A stretch of 64,000 nt of DNA. Origin: an uncultured Eubacteriales bacterium (lineage in GTDB: Bacteria; Bacillota; Clostridia; Christensenellales; Aristaeellaceae). The stretch is from positions 1 through 64,000 of the forward strand of contig CALVNS010000012.1 in assembly GCA_944349855.1 (NCBI GenBank), in the 5' to 3' direction. Shown piece by piece: positions 23,670 to 32,934 of the stretch. Every line of letters begins with the position of its first letter. Positions within the stretch are counted from its first letter, which is position 1. The notes under the pieces are model-generated. The model was not told where the DNA came from and did no database searches. It saw nothing but the letters and a program-made list of their open reading frames with translations. The position numbers were made by a program, and so were the translations under genes.

Positions 23670-24236
23670 ATGAGGAGCATTACGACGCTGGACCTTCAAT
23701 ACGCTCACCGCTTTTACGGCTTTAAGGGCGAAGCGCAATATCTGCATGGACATACGGGCGTGCTGACTCTCGAGGTGGAGGACACCGTAAATCCTGGCGT
23801 AAACATGGTATTCCCCTGCAATGAGATTCAAAAGACCGCCTGGTCCGTCTTGAAGAATTTTGACCACGCCCTGATCCTGCGGGAGGATGATCCTCTGCTG
23901 CCTGCGGTGCTCAAGGTCTATGAAGAGCAGGGCATTCGCAATGGAGCCCCTCAAAACCAGATGAAGGGGCCCGCCTTCCAGACCGAGCTGGCTACCGCCT
24001 ATCCGGAGTGCCGCTTGGTTGTGACCAAGGAGACCATGACGGTGGAAGGCATGATCAAGATCGTCTACGATCTGCTCAAGGACAAGTTGAACATTGCCAA
24101 GATCACCTTCACCAGCGGCGTGAATGCCGCTTCTGCGGAATTTGCAACCCACAATCAGATCGATCGCTGCCCACTGTGCGGCATTGCGCTGAACGAAAAC
24201 GGCGTCTGCCCCAAGTGCGGCTATAAGAAGAGATAA
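23670..24236 (+). CDS. QueD/6-pyruvoyl-tetrahydropterin synthase-like protein with zinc-ribbon tail
   Basis: 188 residues, ATG after AGGAGG. The N-terminal T-fold shows the zinc ligands of this family: A-H-R-F (H13) and H-G-H (H26, H28). The usual catalytic cysteine four residues before the H-G-H pair (C-x3-H-G-H) is an alanine here (A22), and no other nearby cysteine replaces it. F-D-H-A-L-I-L-R-E-D-D-P-L corresponds to the usual L-D-H motif. The C-terminus is a zinc ribbon, C-P-L-C-G (about 170) and C-P-K-C-G, not found in standard QueD. The reaction may therefore differ from 6-carboxytetrahydropterin synthesis. No other queuosine gene is nearby. Confidence 0.85.
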   Translation: MRSITTLDLQYAHRFYGFKGEAQYLHGHTGVLTLEVEDTVNPGVNMVFPCNEIQKTAWSVLKNFDHALILREDDPLLPAVLKVYEEQGIRNGAPQNQMKGPAFQTELATAYPECRLVVTKETMTVEGMIKIVYDLLKDKLNIAKITFTSGVNAASAEFATHNQIDRCPLCGIALNENGVCPKCGYKKR

Positions 24237-24290
24237 ATCCTGCGGTTGCAGCCGCCCGGAAGACAGACACAGTCACCTCTCTGGTATGCG

Positions 24291-24323
24291 CCAGGCCCGG
24301 GTCTTTCCCGGGCCTGGCGTTTT
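24291..24323 (+). terminator. Terminator after the QueD-like gene
   Basis: A perfect 11-bp stem (24291-24301 with 24307-24317), TCTTT loop, followed by CGTTTTC. Confidence 0.85.
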
Positions 24324-24401
24324 CCCAGTGGATTGCTCCTTCCCTGGAGGGGATGGAAGTGGCGCGGAAACGACCCGAGCCCATGATAGGAGGTCTCCGT
24401 C

Positions 24402-25523
24402 ATGCGTCTAAAAGTGTTTTCTCTCCTGATTGTCTCGACGTTGCTGCTGAACTGCTTTCCGATTTCCTACGCCCAACCTCCGCAGACAAAATCCCCCACA
24501 TTGAAAGATACAGCAATTGGGCAGACTTTGGATAGGTCCGTTGAGGAGGAAGTGCACATGGATACGACCGAGCATGTCATCTATCTGGCCGGCGGCTGCT
24601 TTTGGGGAATTGAACACCTGATGCAGTCCATCCCCGGTGTGCTCGATGCCCAAAGCGGCTATGCCAACGGCACCGGCCAGGCCGACGCCAACTACCGAAC
24701 GGTCTGCACCGGAGAAACCGGCTTCCGGGAGACCGTACGGGTGGAGTATGACCCGGAGCAGGTCAGTCTGGATGCGCTGCTGCTGGCCTACTTTTACGTC
24801 ATCGATCCCACAGTGGAAAACCGGCAGGGCAACGACCGGGGCACTCAATATCAGACCGGCATCTACTACACCAATGAAGAGGCCAAAGAGACGGTGGAGC
24901 GCATTGCAGCCATTGAGCGCAGCCGCAGCCAATCCTTCTTTGTGGAGATCGGCCCGCTGGTGAACTTCTATCCGGCGGAGGAATATCACCAGGACTATCT
25001 GGAAAAGAATCCTGGCGGTTACTGCCACATTCCCCGGGCTGAGATCGAGTTGCTCTCCAGGCTGCGCATCGATCCGGGCGACTACCAGAAGCCTGCAGCG
25101 GAGACCATCCGCGACAAGCTGACCGCTGAGCAGTACCGCGTCACCCAGGAAAGCGGCACGGAGCGGCCTTTTGCCAATGCATTCTGGGATCGGTTTGAAA
25201 AGGGGATCTATGTGGATGTGGTCACCGGGGAACCGTTGTTTTCCTCCACGGACAAATTTGAAAGCGGATGCGGCTGGCCGGCATTCTCCAAACCCATTGA
25301 ATCGCCGGCAATCGTAGAGCTTCCAGACGACAGCTACGGCATGCAGCGCACCGAAGTGCGCAGCCGCGCTGGAAATTCCCATTTGGGGCATGTGTTCAGT
25401 GGCGACCCCGTGTCCCCCAATGGCGTGCGCTATTGCATCAACAGTGCAGCTCTTCGATTTATCCCCTATGAGAAAATGGAGTCCGAAGGCTATGGATATC
25501 TTCTGGAGCTGTTCGGGGAGTAA
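24402..25523 (+). CDS. msrAB: Bifunctional peptide-methionine sulfoxide reductase MsrA/MsrB, exported
   Basis: 373 residues. The first 24 form a signal sequence ([18 protein letters not shown], then S-Y-A-Q); a lipidation site at C18 is possible, although L-L-N-C is not a canonical lipobox. MsrA follows from about 55, with the catalytic motif G-C-F-W-G (C66), and MsrB from about 225, with [20 protein letters not shown] and the catalytic C345 in R-Y-C-I-N-S. The two domains reduce the S and R epimers of methionine sulfoxide in damaged proteins, here outside the membrane. An AGGAGGT ribosome site precedes the ATG. The neighbouring Fur-type regulator suggests oxidative-stress context. Confidence 0.94.
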   Translation: MRLKVFSLLIVSTLLLNCFPISYAQPPQTKSPTLKDTAIGQTLDRSVEEEVHMDTTEHVIYLAGGCFWGIEHLMQSIPGVLDAQSGYANGTGQADANYRTVCTGETGFRETVRVEYDPEQVSLDALLLAYFYVIDPTVENRQGNDRGTQYQTGIYYTNEEAKETVERIAAIERSRSQSFFVEIGPLVNFYPAEEYHQDYLEKNPGGYCHIPRAEIELLSRLRIDPGDYQKPAAETIRDKLTAEQYRVTQESGTERPFANAFWDRFEKGIYVDVVTGEPLFSSTDKFESGCGWPAFSKPIESPAIVELPDDSYGMQRTEVRSRAGNSHLGHVFSGDPVSPNGVRYCINSAALRFIPYEKMESEGYGYLLELFGE

Positions 25524-26532
25524 GCTGCCGCGACCGCCTCTTTTGTATTCAATGTTTCCCTTGAACGCCTTGGATGCTGCCCAGTCGTTGCCCACTTCCC
25601 GTGCGGCACACTCACGCGCTCGCCTTTTTACGCCGTTCCGGCTGACCATTGGGGAAAGTGTTCATGTCAAAAGCACATGGAATGATCCTGAGGGGAGCAT
25701 GTGACCACCCAAAAACACAGCAAAAAGGACGCACTCAGCATATATCGTTGAGTTGCGTCCTTTGGTGTGTCTGCCCCACAAGAGATATGCGCAACGATTG
25801 GGTCAGGGATGAACGTGGCAGGGATTCGAAAGTACATTATCATCCTCGTAAATGCTAACGCCTTCGTCTCTAAATTCTGGATCTGTTCACCCACCAGGGA
25901 CCTGCATGATCGCTTCACCGTATACATGACCCATTTGGGGGCTCTGGATACACTCGCTTTCCATTGTGAGGATCCAAACGTCACACATTGCGCTTCACTT
26001 CTGCCGTTGAGCGTTGTGCTCAAACTGAATTGACGAGGCCTCATATTTCCGCTAAAGCCTTTGTTGCCGCCAAGCATCGTCTATATGAAGGCGCTCAAAA
26101 GCATTGTACCATTCAAGTCAGCGCTGCAAGGGTTGCCACATGGTGATCAGGCATAATTTGCAAAACATCAGGGGTCTGATGGCCCGGACGCCGGAACGGG
26201 AATGTCGATTGGTCAAAGGCCGCAAAAATTCATCCCTCCGCAGCCGTCCTGTATCAAAACAGGTAACCGTCAGGACAAGAACGAATGGGCGATGCTTAGG
26301 GCAAGGCAACCACATATTTTAAGTGCCTTTTATGGCGAGTGCATGGTCAATGACGCGCCCGATTTGCCATCCCTCTGTCATATCGCTCCTGATGATCATA
26401 GACTGCTTTTCAAGACTTCAGAGGCCAAAAATATGCGCTGTAGAAAAGCGTCGAGTCAGAACGACTTATCCTGAAAAAACAGCATCACGTCAAAAATGCA
26501 ATTCCGTCGAAAAAGAATGACGGATATTGTGA
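25524..26532. other. Gene-free, AT-richer stretch with decayed sequence
   Basis: About one kilobase after msrAB in which base composition falls towards that of the following island. It contains a hairpin at 25722-25766 and short frames without ribosome sites or motifs. A stretch near 25819-25835 looks like a tRNA T-loop on the minus strand but cannot be folded into a tRNA. It may be a remnant of an older insertion marking the left edge of the island. Confidence 0.4.
25722..25766 (-). terminator. Hairpin with leftward T-rich tail
   Basis: Arms AAAGGACGCACTCA and TGAGTTGCGTCCTTT (one bulge) around an 11-base loop, extendable outward by ACACA/TGTGT. Read leftward it continues into TTTTTGCTGTG. 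It may terminate leftward transcripts from the gene-free region or shield msrAB. Confidence 0.5.
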
Positions 26533-26538
26533 TATAAT
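26533..26538 (+). promoter_or_regulatory. Candidate -10 element upstream of the acid sugar kinase
   Basis: TATAAT at 26533-26538 with no clear -35. An inverted repeat CCGTC-N10-GACGG (26504-26523) lies where a -35 would be, a plausible regulator site. It is about 310 bases before the kinase ATG, so a long leader or a second promoter is implied. Confidence 0.4.
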
Positions 26539-26846
26539 CTATATAGTCGATTGGTTTGGAATCCTTAGTGTATCCCTGCTCCCATTGTAGCGCTCCTCCC
26601 TTTATTCATGAAAGGCTCTTTATAACCATGTGAAGACAGAGAAATAAAAAAATCGAAAACAATATTTTAAAAGGGTGCATCGTCAATTCCATCGCGAAAA
26701 ATTTGATTGAAGATCAGATCATGAAAGCCAAAAGCTCTGATAAATCTGACCCACTCAAAGTACCCAGGGCCAAAATGGCATCTTCGTCCCTTTAGCAATT
26801 GTCTGAAATTTGAAAACCATGAAGCAGCATAAAGGAAGGTGTACCT

Positions 26847-28262
26847 ATGACCATTGACGCATTGGCGCAATATCCTATGCTGGATGAAGCTCTTGTGGAT
26901 TCTCTCTTAAAATCGGAAATTTCCAATCATCACGCCAAGTTGATTGTATTGGATGATGATCCCACTGGCGTTCAGACTGTACATGATGTAAGTGTGTACA
27001 CCAGCTGGGATGTGGAAAGTCTACGTAAAGCCTTTAATGAGGAAAATAGAGCTTTCTTTATTATGACCAATAGCCGCGGCATGAATAGTAAGGAAACCAC
27101 CCTGGTGCACCAAGAAATCGCGCGCAACGTTTCCCTTGTATCCAAAGAGTGCGGAAAAAAATACCTTTACATGAGCCGTAGCGACTCCACCCTGCGCGGG
27201 CACTATCCTCTAGAGACCCATCTGCTCAAGAATGCGCTGGAACAGCTGGAAGGTTACCGTGTGGATGCTGAAATCCTGTGCCCATTCTTCAAGGAAGGTG
27301 GCCGCTTCACCGTCGATAACGTACACTATGTACAGTATGGAGAAAATCTGATACCCGTTGCGGAAACCGAGTTTGCCAAGGATCAAACCTTCGGCTACAC
27401 CCAATCTGCCATTCCAAAATATGTGGAAGAAAAGACCGGCGGCGAATACAGGGCCGAAAACGTTGTGTGCATTCCGCTAGATATGATCCGCGCACTAGAC
27501 ATCGACGGCATCTGCAAAAAGCTGATGCAGACGAGCAATTTTAACAAGATCTGCATCAATGCCATTGACTACGTGGATATCAAGGTGATCTCCATCGCCC
27601 TCTACCGCGCGATGTCTCAGGGAAAAACCTTTATGTTTCGCACAGCGGCCAGTTTGGTGAAGGTCATGTGTGGTATCAGTGACCGTCCCCTTCTCAGTCG
27701 CAATGAAATGGTTGTAAAGAATACCCCCAATGGCGGTCTCGTGATCGTGGGCAGCCACACCCAGAAGACCACCGCCCAGCTCAACGCTCTGCTTCAGTTG
27801 GATGGAACCGTGGCAATTCCCTTTAACTCCGACCTGATTCTGGAAGGCAGCGCGGCATTTGAAGCGGAAATTCAGCGCTGTGTAGCAAGGGAGACAGAAG
27901 TCATGCTAGCTGGCAAAACCGCTGTATGCTTCACCAAGCGCACGCTTCTGAATCTACCCGATGATACCAAGGAAGGTGCGTTGGCTCGGTCCATTCAGAT
28001 TTCCAATGGTGTACAGCGCCTAGTAAGCGATCTGGCAGTGGAACCCGCCTTTATCATTGCAAAGGGTGGTATTACTTCCAGTGATGTGGGAGTAAAGGCG
28101 TTACGTGTTAAGTGTGCCAACGTGATGGGACAAATCTATCCCGGCATTCCCGTTTGGCAAACGGATAGACAAAGTAAATTCCCAAGCATTCCGTATATCA
28201 TCTTTCCAGGCAACGTAGGTGAGGAAAACACATTGCGTGCAATCGTTGAGAAGCTGCTGTAA
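26847..28262 (+). CDS. Four-carbon acid sugar kinase family protein (DUF1537)
   Basis: 471 residues, ATG after AAGGAAGG. The N-terminal sugar-binding domain carries L-D-D-D-P-T-G (35-41), T-N-S-R-G-M and S-R-S-D-S-T-L-R-G-H-Y. The C-terminal nucleotide-binding domain has I-A-K-G-G-I-T-S-S-D-V and F-P-G-N-V-G-E-E-N, matching the G-G-D/E-T-S and P-G-N-x-G motifs of the family. Characterised members phosphorylate D-erythronate, D-threonate, 3-oxo-tetronates or 3-oxo-isoapionate. It faces the 11-gene sugar operon tail-to-tail and shares its low GC. Substrate unknown; it could phosphorylate an acid made by that operon. Confidence 0.88.
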   Translation: MTIDALAQYPMLDEALVDSLLKSEISNHHAKLIVLDDDPTGVQTVHDVSVYTSWDVESLRKAFNEENRAFFIMTNSRGMNSKETTLVHQEIARNVSLVSKECGKKYLYMSRSDSTLRGHYPLETHLLKNALEQLEGYRVDAEILCPFFKEGGRFTVDNVHYVQYGENLIPVAETEFAKDQTFGYTQSAIPKYVEEKTGGEYRAENVVCIPLDMIRALDIDGICKKLMQTSNFNKICINAIDYVDIKVISIALYRAMSQGKTFMFRTAASLVKVMCGISDRPLLSRNEMVVKNTPNGGLVIVGSHTQKTTAQLNALLQLDGTVAIPFNSDLILEGSAAFEAEIQRCVARETEVMLAGKTAVCFTKRTLLNLPDDTKEGALARSIQISNGVQRLVSDLAVEPAFIIAKGGITSSDVGVKALRVKCANVMGQIYPGIPVWQTDRQSKFPSIPYIIFPGNVGEENTLRAIVEKLL

Positions 28263-28488
28263 GCAAATCCTTTGGAAGGATAATATCAAATTCAGCATGA
28301 TAGGATTACCTGATAATTTTCATCCACGGATGAAGATCATGTATTGGCAGTATCTATGCTAATGGATTCTTTTTGTCACACACCTATCAGACCACGCTTC
28401 TATTTTAGCCGCAATCGTTTTCTGTCCTATTCCTGACTTTAAGCCTTTTTGCCCCCTTGCCGGCCATTGGGATTAGAGGACACAAAAT

Positions 28489-28526
28489 GCCTCCTCAAAG
28501 TGTATTATTTAACACAGAGAGGAGGC
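28489..28526 (-). terminator. Terminator of the 11-gene sugar operon
   Basis: GCCTCCTC (28489-28496) pairs with GAGGAGGC (28519-28526), with inner GTGT/ACAC pairing. Read leftward it is followed by ATTTTG. It lies 9 bases past the stop of the transketolase C-terminal gene. Confidence 0.7.
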
Positions 28527-28534
28527 CATGGCCA

Positions 28535-29461
28535 TCAATTAAGCAAGAGTTTCCGTACGGCATTGGCAATGGACTCGCGGTCCATGCCGTAATGCTTGAG
28601 CAGCACTTCGTACGGGCCGGATTGGCCAAAGCAATCGTTGAGCCCGATACGGATCAGGCGGCCGCAACCGTTTTCCGCCATCCATTCGCCCACAGCACTG
28701 CCCAGGCCTCCGATCATGCTGTGATCCTCCACAGTGACGCAACGGCCAGTTCGACTCAGGCTTTCCTTGAGAAGATCGATATCCAACGGTTTCACGGTGG
28801 ACATATCGATCAGATCGATTTCGACGCCCTCCCCGCGGAGAATTTCTGCAGCAGCCAATGCCTCGTGCAGCATTTCGCCAAAGCTGACAACCGTAACCTT
28901 ACCACCGCTACGCAACAACTTGCCCTTTCCGATTTCAAACACCTCGTCATGGCCGTAAAAATCCGGCACGGAATCGCGAGTGTAGCGCAGATAGACAGGC
29001 CCATCATAGTAAGCAGCGGCCTTGGTTAGCGCCTTGGCGGCGTTGTAATCTGCGCCCATGACCACCGTCATGCCTGGAAGTGCGCGCATGATGGCCACAT
29101 CCTCGATGGCCTGGTGGGTTGCACCATCGTTGGCAGGCGTGAGGCCTCCATGACTGCACGCCAACTTCACATTCAGGTGCGGATAGCAGATGGATGTACG
29201 AACCTGCTCGCAGGCGCGCATACTGGCGAATACCGCATAAGTGGACAGGAACGGAATGTTGCCGACCGTTGCAAGGCCTGCACACACACCGGCGCCGTTC
29301 TGCTCAGCAATGCCCACGTTAATATGCTGCTTGGGAAATTTGCGGGCAAAATCCACCGTCTTCATGGACTTGGAGATATCGCAGTCTACCACGTAAATGC
29401 GTGGATCATCCTTGGCCAATTCCAGCACGGCATGGCCAAAAGCGTCTCTTGTGGCTGCCAT
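28535..29461 (-). CDS. Transketolase family, C-terminal half subunit
   Basis: 308 residues covering the pyrimidine-binding and C-terminal domains of transketolase. The catalytic glutamate region reads N-V-G-I-A-E-Q-N-G-A-G, and H-G-G-L-T-P-A-N-D-G-A-T-H-Q and V-E-D-H-S-M-I-G-G-L-G-S-A are typical. It pairs with the N-terminal subunit encoded 3 bases upstream to form a thiamin-diphosphate heterotetramer transferring two-carbon ketol units. Split transketolases like this are common in sugar-catabolic operons, often with specialised substrates. It is the last gene of the operon. Confidence 0.93.
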   Translation of the reverse strand: MAATRDAFGHAVLELAKDDPRIYVVDCDISKSMKTVDFARKFPKQHINVGIAEQNGAGVCAGLATVGNIPFLSTYAVFASMRACEQVRTSICYPHLNVKLACSHGGLTPANDGATHQAIEDVAIMRALPGMTVVMGADYNAAKALTKAAAYYDGPVYLRYTRDSVPDFYGHDEVFEIGKGKLLRSGGKVTVVSFGEMLHEALAAAEILRGEGVEIDLIDMSTVKPLDIDLLKESLSRTGRCVTVEDHSMIGGLGSAVGEWMAENGCGRLIRIGLNDCFGQSGPYEVLLKHYGMDRESIANAVRKLLLN

Positions 29462-29464
29462 CTA

Positions 29465-30283
29465 TCATCCCTCCAATTCCTGCATGGCGATTTCAAATTG
29501 CGCTTCATTCGGCGCGGTACCGTGCCAGGCCACCACGTTCTCCATGTAAGACACGCCTTTTCCCTTGACCGTACGCGCCAGGATAAGCGTAGGCTGACCG
29601 GGATGACGCTTAGCCTCGTCAAGAGCATTTAGAATTTGCCATGCATCATGGCCGTCGATTCTGGTTACACGCCAGCCAAAGCATTCAAAGCGCTCGGCAA
29701 TGTTTTCCTGTGGCTGGATGACGCACGTGGTGCTGTCGTTCTGCAGGCCATTGTGGTCCACGATGGCGCACAAGTTGCCAAGTCCGTATTTACTGGCAGT
29801 CATGGCCGCCTCCCATACCTGCCCTTCATCGCATTCGCCGTCGCCCAGCAGGGTATATACTCGGGCGTCGTTTCCCCGGCGGCGCAAGCCGATGGCCATG
29901 CCGCAGGCCACAGATAAGCCCTGGCCCAGAGAACCAGTGGTCATATCCAGACCGGGTACCTTCTGCATCACTGGATGCCCTTGCAGGATGCTGCCAAACT
30001 GGCGCAGGGTATTCAACTGCTCCATGCCAAAGAATCCGCGCAGCGCCAGCGAGGCATACAATCCGGGACAGGCATGACCCTTGCTGAGCACAAAGCGGTC
30101 GCGTTCGTCCCAATGCGGATCCTCGGGGCGCACATTCATCTGGTCAAAGTAGAGGCAGGCCAGAATGTCGGCTTCAGATAGAGAACCTCCCGGGTGGCCA
30201 GACTGAGCCTTATAAATCATTTTGATGGCCTCCTGCCGGATGATGCGGGCCATCTTTTCCACGTTTGCAACGCGCTGCCTCAT
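29465..30283 (-). CDS. Transketolase family, N-terminal half subunit
   Basis: 272 residues from the ATG at 30283 (AAAGGAAGG ribosome site), rather than the in-frame ATG at 30316 inside the upstream gene. Thiamin-diphosphate motifs: S-G-H-P-G-G-S-L-S near 25, L-S-K-G-H-A, and G-D-G-E-C-D-E-G-Q ending in D-H-N-G-L-Q. It forms the cofactor-binding half of the enzyme with the following gene. At 17 bases after the second GH-A-like gene, it is co-transcribed. Confidence 0.93.
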   Translation of the reverse strand: MRQRVANVEKMARIIRQEAIKMIYKAQSGHPGGSLSEADILACLYFDQMNVRPEDPHWDERDRFVLSKGHACPGLYASLALRGFFGMEQLNTLRQFGSILQGHPVMQKVPGLDMTTGSLGQGLSVACGMAIGLRRRGNDARVYTLLGDGECDEGQVWEAAMTASKYGLGNLCAIVDHNGLQNDSTTCVIQPQENIAERFECFGWRVTRIDGHDAWQILNALDEAKRHPGQPTLILARTVKGKGVSYMENVVAWHGTAPNEAQFEIAMQELEG

Positions 30284-30300
30284 GGGTGCCTTCCTTTCTA

Positions 30301-31554
30301 TCATTCGCCGATGCAACCTTCTCGCACCAATTTGTTGCCGTTAGCCAATGTAATTTCCGCGCGAAGCAGGCCTTCCGTTCGCTTGAGCGGGCCTTGAATC
30401 CAGTTGGCAATGTAGTATAGGGAGAAGGGATCATCATAGCTGCGATACAGCCACGTTCCATCCACATAGAAATCCACGTAGTTGATGGTTTCTGGATAGA
30501 GAGAGGCAATGCGCGGCCAACATTTTCCATCCCAGCATTCATTCTTGGAGATACCGATGAGCATGTACTGCTCGTCCGCGGCGAGCGACTCACACGGAAT
30601 GCCCACATTTTCGGCGATTCGTAAAGCGAAGAAAAGATCCTCTCCCTTGAGCACACCCCAGTTTGTAGCCATTTCCTGCTTGGTGAGGCCGTTGTAGTAG
30701 CCCCAAGAGACATGGTGATCCATGCAGACCTGGAGGTTGGTAATGGCCTGCGAATCTTCGTTGCACACAATGGGCTTGCCAGGAGCCCACTTGCGAGCAT
30801 TGGCAATGAGATTGGCCATGGCATGTCGCGGTTGACCATTTCCATGGAAGAGAATCACATCGCTGGCGCGAGCCACTTCAGCATTGAGTGTGCCTCCCCC
30901 ACCGCTACAACCGACAGGCAGTCCGCTCTCCCGACGGGCCAAGTCGAGCAGCCCGACCATAGACTGGTGCTCCATCACGATGGGATAATCCTTAAACAGA
31001 TGGATGTCATACTCGTTGGCGGGCTCAAAGATGATATGCTTCCATCCGCCATCTCGCAACCAGTTGGCGGTGGTACGTATGGCGTTGATGACCGCCTGTG
31101 CGCCGTCGAGGTGGCGAATCTGGCCACAGTAGAGTGCAGACACGATGACCGCCATACCCAGCTCATCCGCGGCATTCAAGAGGCGGGTGAGGCGCGCCAG
31201 GTACGCTTCGTCAATGTGCAGGCCATCGGGTGAAAAGGGGTTATTGATGATCTCTCCATTGGGAACGGTGAAGCAAGGGCCACCCCCTTGCAAGCCTACC
31301 GTAAAGGCGCGCAGGCCGTATTTATACCATTCAGGGAGCGCGGCAATGAGCGCATCGGTGTTCTCTTCGGGATCAAAAGTCATGCCAAAGCGGTTGAAGC
31401 GAGTGGCGTCGGCCTTGTCATCGAAAATTCCCTGGATGAGTCGGGCGTTCATGAGCAGGCCATGCATTCGGGGATTGGAACCTTCGATCTCTGAATAGAC
31501 GAGCTTTCCGTTCATGAGAAAATTCTCGCCAGAAATGGTCAGATTCGTTTTCAC
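30301..31554 (-). CDS. Clan GH-A-like TIM-barrel hydrolase, intracellular (copy 2)
   Basis: 417 residues, no signal peptide. The N-terminus is a short strand pair (S-G-E-N-F-L-M-N-G-K) as in GH-A enzymes with an N-terminal cap. The barrel contains F-E-P-A-N-E-Y-D (E181 preceded by Asn, the strand-4 acid/base pattern) and P-I-V-C-N-E-D-S (E266, the strand-7 nucleophile pattern). A C-terminal beta domain follows (Y-V-D-F-Y-V-D-G-T-W). It is paralogous along its length to the protein at 38041-39306. I cannot place either in a numbered GH family. Likely role: cleaving an imported glycoside in the cytoplasm; specificity unknown. Confidence 0.75.
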   Translation of the reverse strand: MKTNLTISGENFLMNGKLVYSEIEGSNPRMHGLLMNARLIQGIFDDKADATRFNRFGMTFDPEENTDALIAALPEWYKYGLRAFTVGLQGGGPCFTVPNGEIINNPFSPDGLHIDEAYLARLTRLLNAADELGMAVIVSALYCGQIRHLDGAQAVINAIRTTANWLRDGGWKHIIFEPANEYDIHLFKDYPIVMEHQSMVGLLDLARRESGLPVGCSGGGGTLNAEVARASDVILFHGNGQPRHAMANLIANARKWAPGKPIVCNEDSQAITNLQVCMDHHVSWGYYNGLTKQEMATNWGVLKGEDLFFALRIAENVGIPCESLAADEQYMLIGISKNECWDGKCWPRIASLYPETINYVDFYVDGTWLYRSYDDPFSLYYIANWIQGPLKRTEGLLRAEITLANGNKLVREGCIGE

Positions 31555-31560
31555 GGATAT

Positions 31561-32106
31561 TCACTCTCCATCTTCCACAATTTTGGCGACGCGAACGATG
31601 TGCGGATCGGTGAAGGGATCTAGCTGACAGTGTGCTGCGCTGGAGATGGAATAGACCACACAGCCTTCCGCACCGCCCTGCATCCAGTGCTTAACACCCG
31701 GTGTGAGTAAAATCTGCTCGCCGGGCTTCATGATGCGCTCGCTTCGGCAGGAGTAGTAGTTGGAATGGAGGATTCCTTCCTTCACGCCGCTATCGCCTGG
31801 CAGGTATAGGCGCATGGTGCCGTAGAGCACACGCAGAATCTCTTCCTTTCCCAGTTCATCACCTTCCACCGCGGTGTGCCAGTGTTCCGGCAGGGACTGA
31901 TCAGGTTTTAAGCAGATCACCTTGAAGCCCACGCGATTGGTGTTGACAAATGTAACAATCTGGGCTCCCTCTCTAGGCCAATTGCTCAGGCCGAAATCAC
32001 CCACTTCCATAGAAAAAATCTCCTCATCATTCACCAGTACATGGGCTTTCTCAAGCATTTCGCGGGCGTAAGCACGGCCTTCTTCCACTTGTTTGCGGGT
32101 AATCAT
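31561..32106 (-). CDS. D-lyxose/D-mannose ketol-isomerase-like cupin
   Basis: 181 residues. The cupin metal-binding set is visible: P-E-H-W-H (H75, H77), G-K-E-E (E88), and H140 in P-G-V-K-H-W. The lengths and the G-K-E-E-I-L-R-V-L-Y-G block match the lyxose isomerase family (YdaE-type, formerly DUF1498), which interconverts D-lyxose/D-xylulose and D-mannose/D-fructose. The start overlaps the stop of the upstream cleavage-enzyme gene (ATGA). In this operon it may make a ketose for the transketolase, though the true sugar is unproven. Confidence 0.82.
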   Translation of the reverse strand: MITRKQVEEGRAYAREMLEKAHVLVNDEEIFSMEVGDFGLSNWPREGAQIVTFVNTNRVGFKVICLKPDQSLPEHWHTAVEGDELGKEEILRVLYGTMRLYLPGDSGVKEGILHSNYYSCRSERIMKPGEQILLTPGVKHWMQGGAEGCVVYSISSAAHCQLDPFTDPHIVRVAKIVEDGE

Positions 32107-32933
32107 GCATTTCTCTCCTTTGGGATGCCCAGCATTTCGCGGGCCTGCGCAGGCGTAGCCAACTCAAAGCCCATCTCACGGATGATGCGTATCCCATCAT
32201 TCACCAGATCAAGGTTTGTAGCAGCGGTTGTACCGTCATCTCGCGTATAGCCATCCTCAAAGCCTACCCGCACCACATCTGCTCCCTTTTCCAGCGCATA
32301 GCGAAAGAGATCGAAATTCTTCATATCGTGCTGGCAAAGACCCACCACGGAGCCAGGAATGGTGCGCATTTCTGCAAACATCAAATCGATGTTATGTCTG
32401 TTGGCCTGAAGCGCATTTTCAAAGCCTAGCGCCAGCGCCATCACGGGCTTAGCTAGGTTTTCGGCAATCAACCTTTTTGCAGTATCGACCATAGACAAGT
32501 CAAAGATCTCCATTTCGGGAATGATCTCCTCTTCGACCATGCGCTTGGCCCAGTAGCGAATTTCAGGCAGGGTATTGATGTACACGCCGTCATCAAAGTT
32601 GATGGAGCCGACATTGAGTGAGGCGACCTGTGTGAGCGGATGTTTGAGCGCCACACAGCGCTGTTCGCACGTGAGATCGGATGCGCCGCCCGTGGAGCCC
32701 TGAATGAGGATGTCGCTCTCAGCCCGAATAAGGCTCAATGTCTCGTCGTAGATCGTCAAATCCTCGGAGAGATGGCCTTCATTGTCGCGCACATGCAGGT
32801 GCACCATTGCTGCACCTGCCTTGGCGCAGGCGATGACATCACGAGCGACCGCTTCAGCCGAAAGGCCGCATTTGCAGCCCTTGGGCAGATCATGTGCAAC
32901 AGGCGCGACAGCCAAAATGATGGGCTTGGACAT
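32103..32933 (-). CDS. Beta-keto acid cleavage enzyme family (BKACE, DUF849)
   Basis: 276 residues from the ATG at 32933 (GGGGGAATG ribosome site), a usual length. The TIM barrel shows the zinc-binding H-L-H-V-R-D (H45, H47) and the block G-S-T-G-G, with G-S-I-N-F near 105. Members exchange the acyl part of a beta-keto acid with acetyl-CoA, giving acetoacetate and a new acyl-CoA (3-keto-5-aminohexanoate cleavage in lysine fermentation is the first known case). Its place in a sugar operon next to a crotonase is unusual and suggests that a beta-keto acid intermediate is formed. Start lies one base after the crotonase stop. Confidence 0.88.
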   Translation of the reverse strand: MSKPIILAVAPVAHDLPKGCKCGLSAEAVARDVIACAKAGAAMVHLHVRDNEGHLSEDLTIYDETLSLIRAESDILIQGSTGGASDLTCEQRCVALKHPLTQVASLNVGSINFDDGVYINTLPEIRYWAKRMVEEEIIPEMEIFDLSMVDTAKRLIAENLAKPVMALALGFENALQANRHNIDLMFAEMRTIPGSVVGLCQHDMKNFDLFRYALEKGADVVRVGFEDGYTRDDGTTAATNLDLVNDGIRIIREMGFELATPAQAREMLGIPKERNA

Positions 32934-32934
32934 A

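Noticed and set aside
25805..25900. Possible minus-strand tRNA (TTCGAATCCCTGCCA-like stretch)
   Set aside because: The T stem does not pair (GTACT against CCCTG), and no consistent D arm or anticodon arm can be formed, although a partial acceptor pairing exists.
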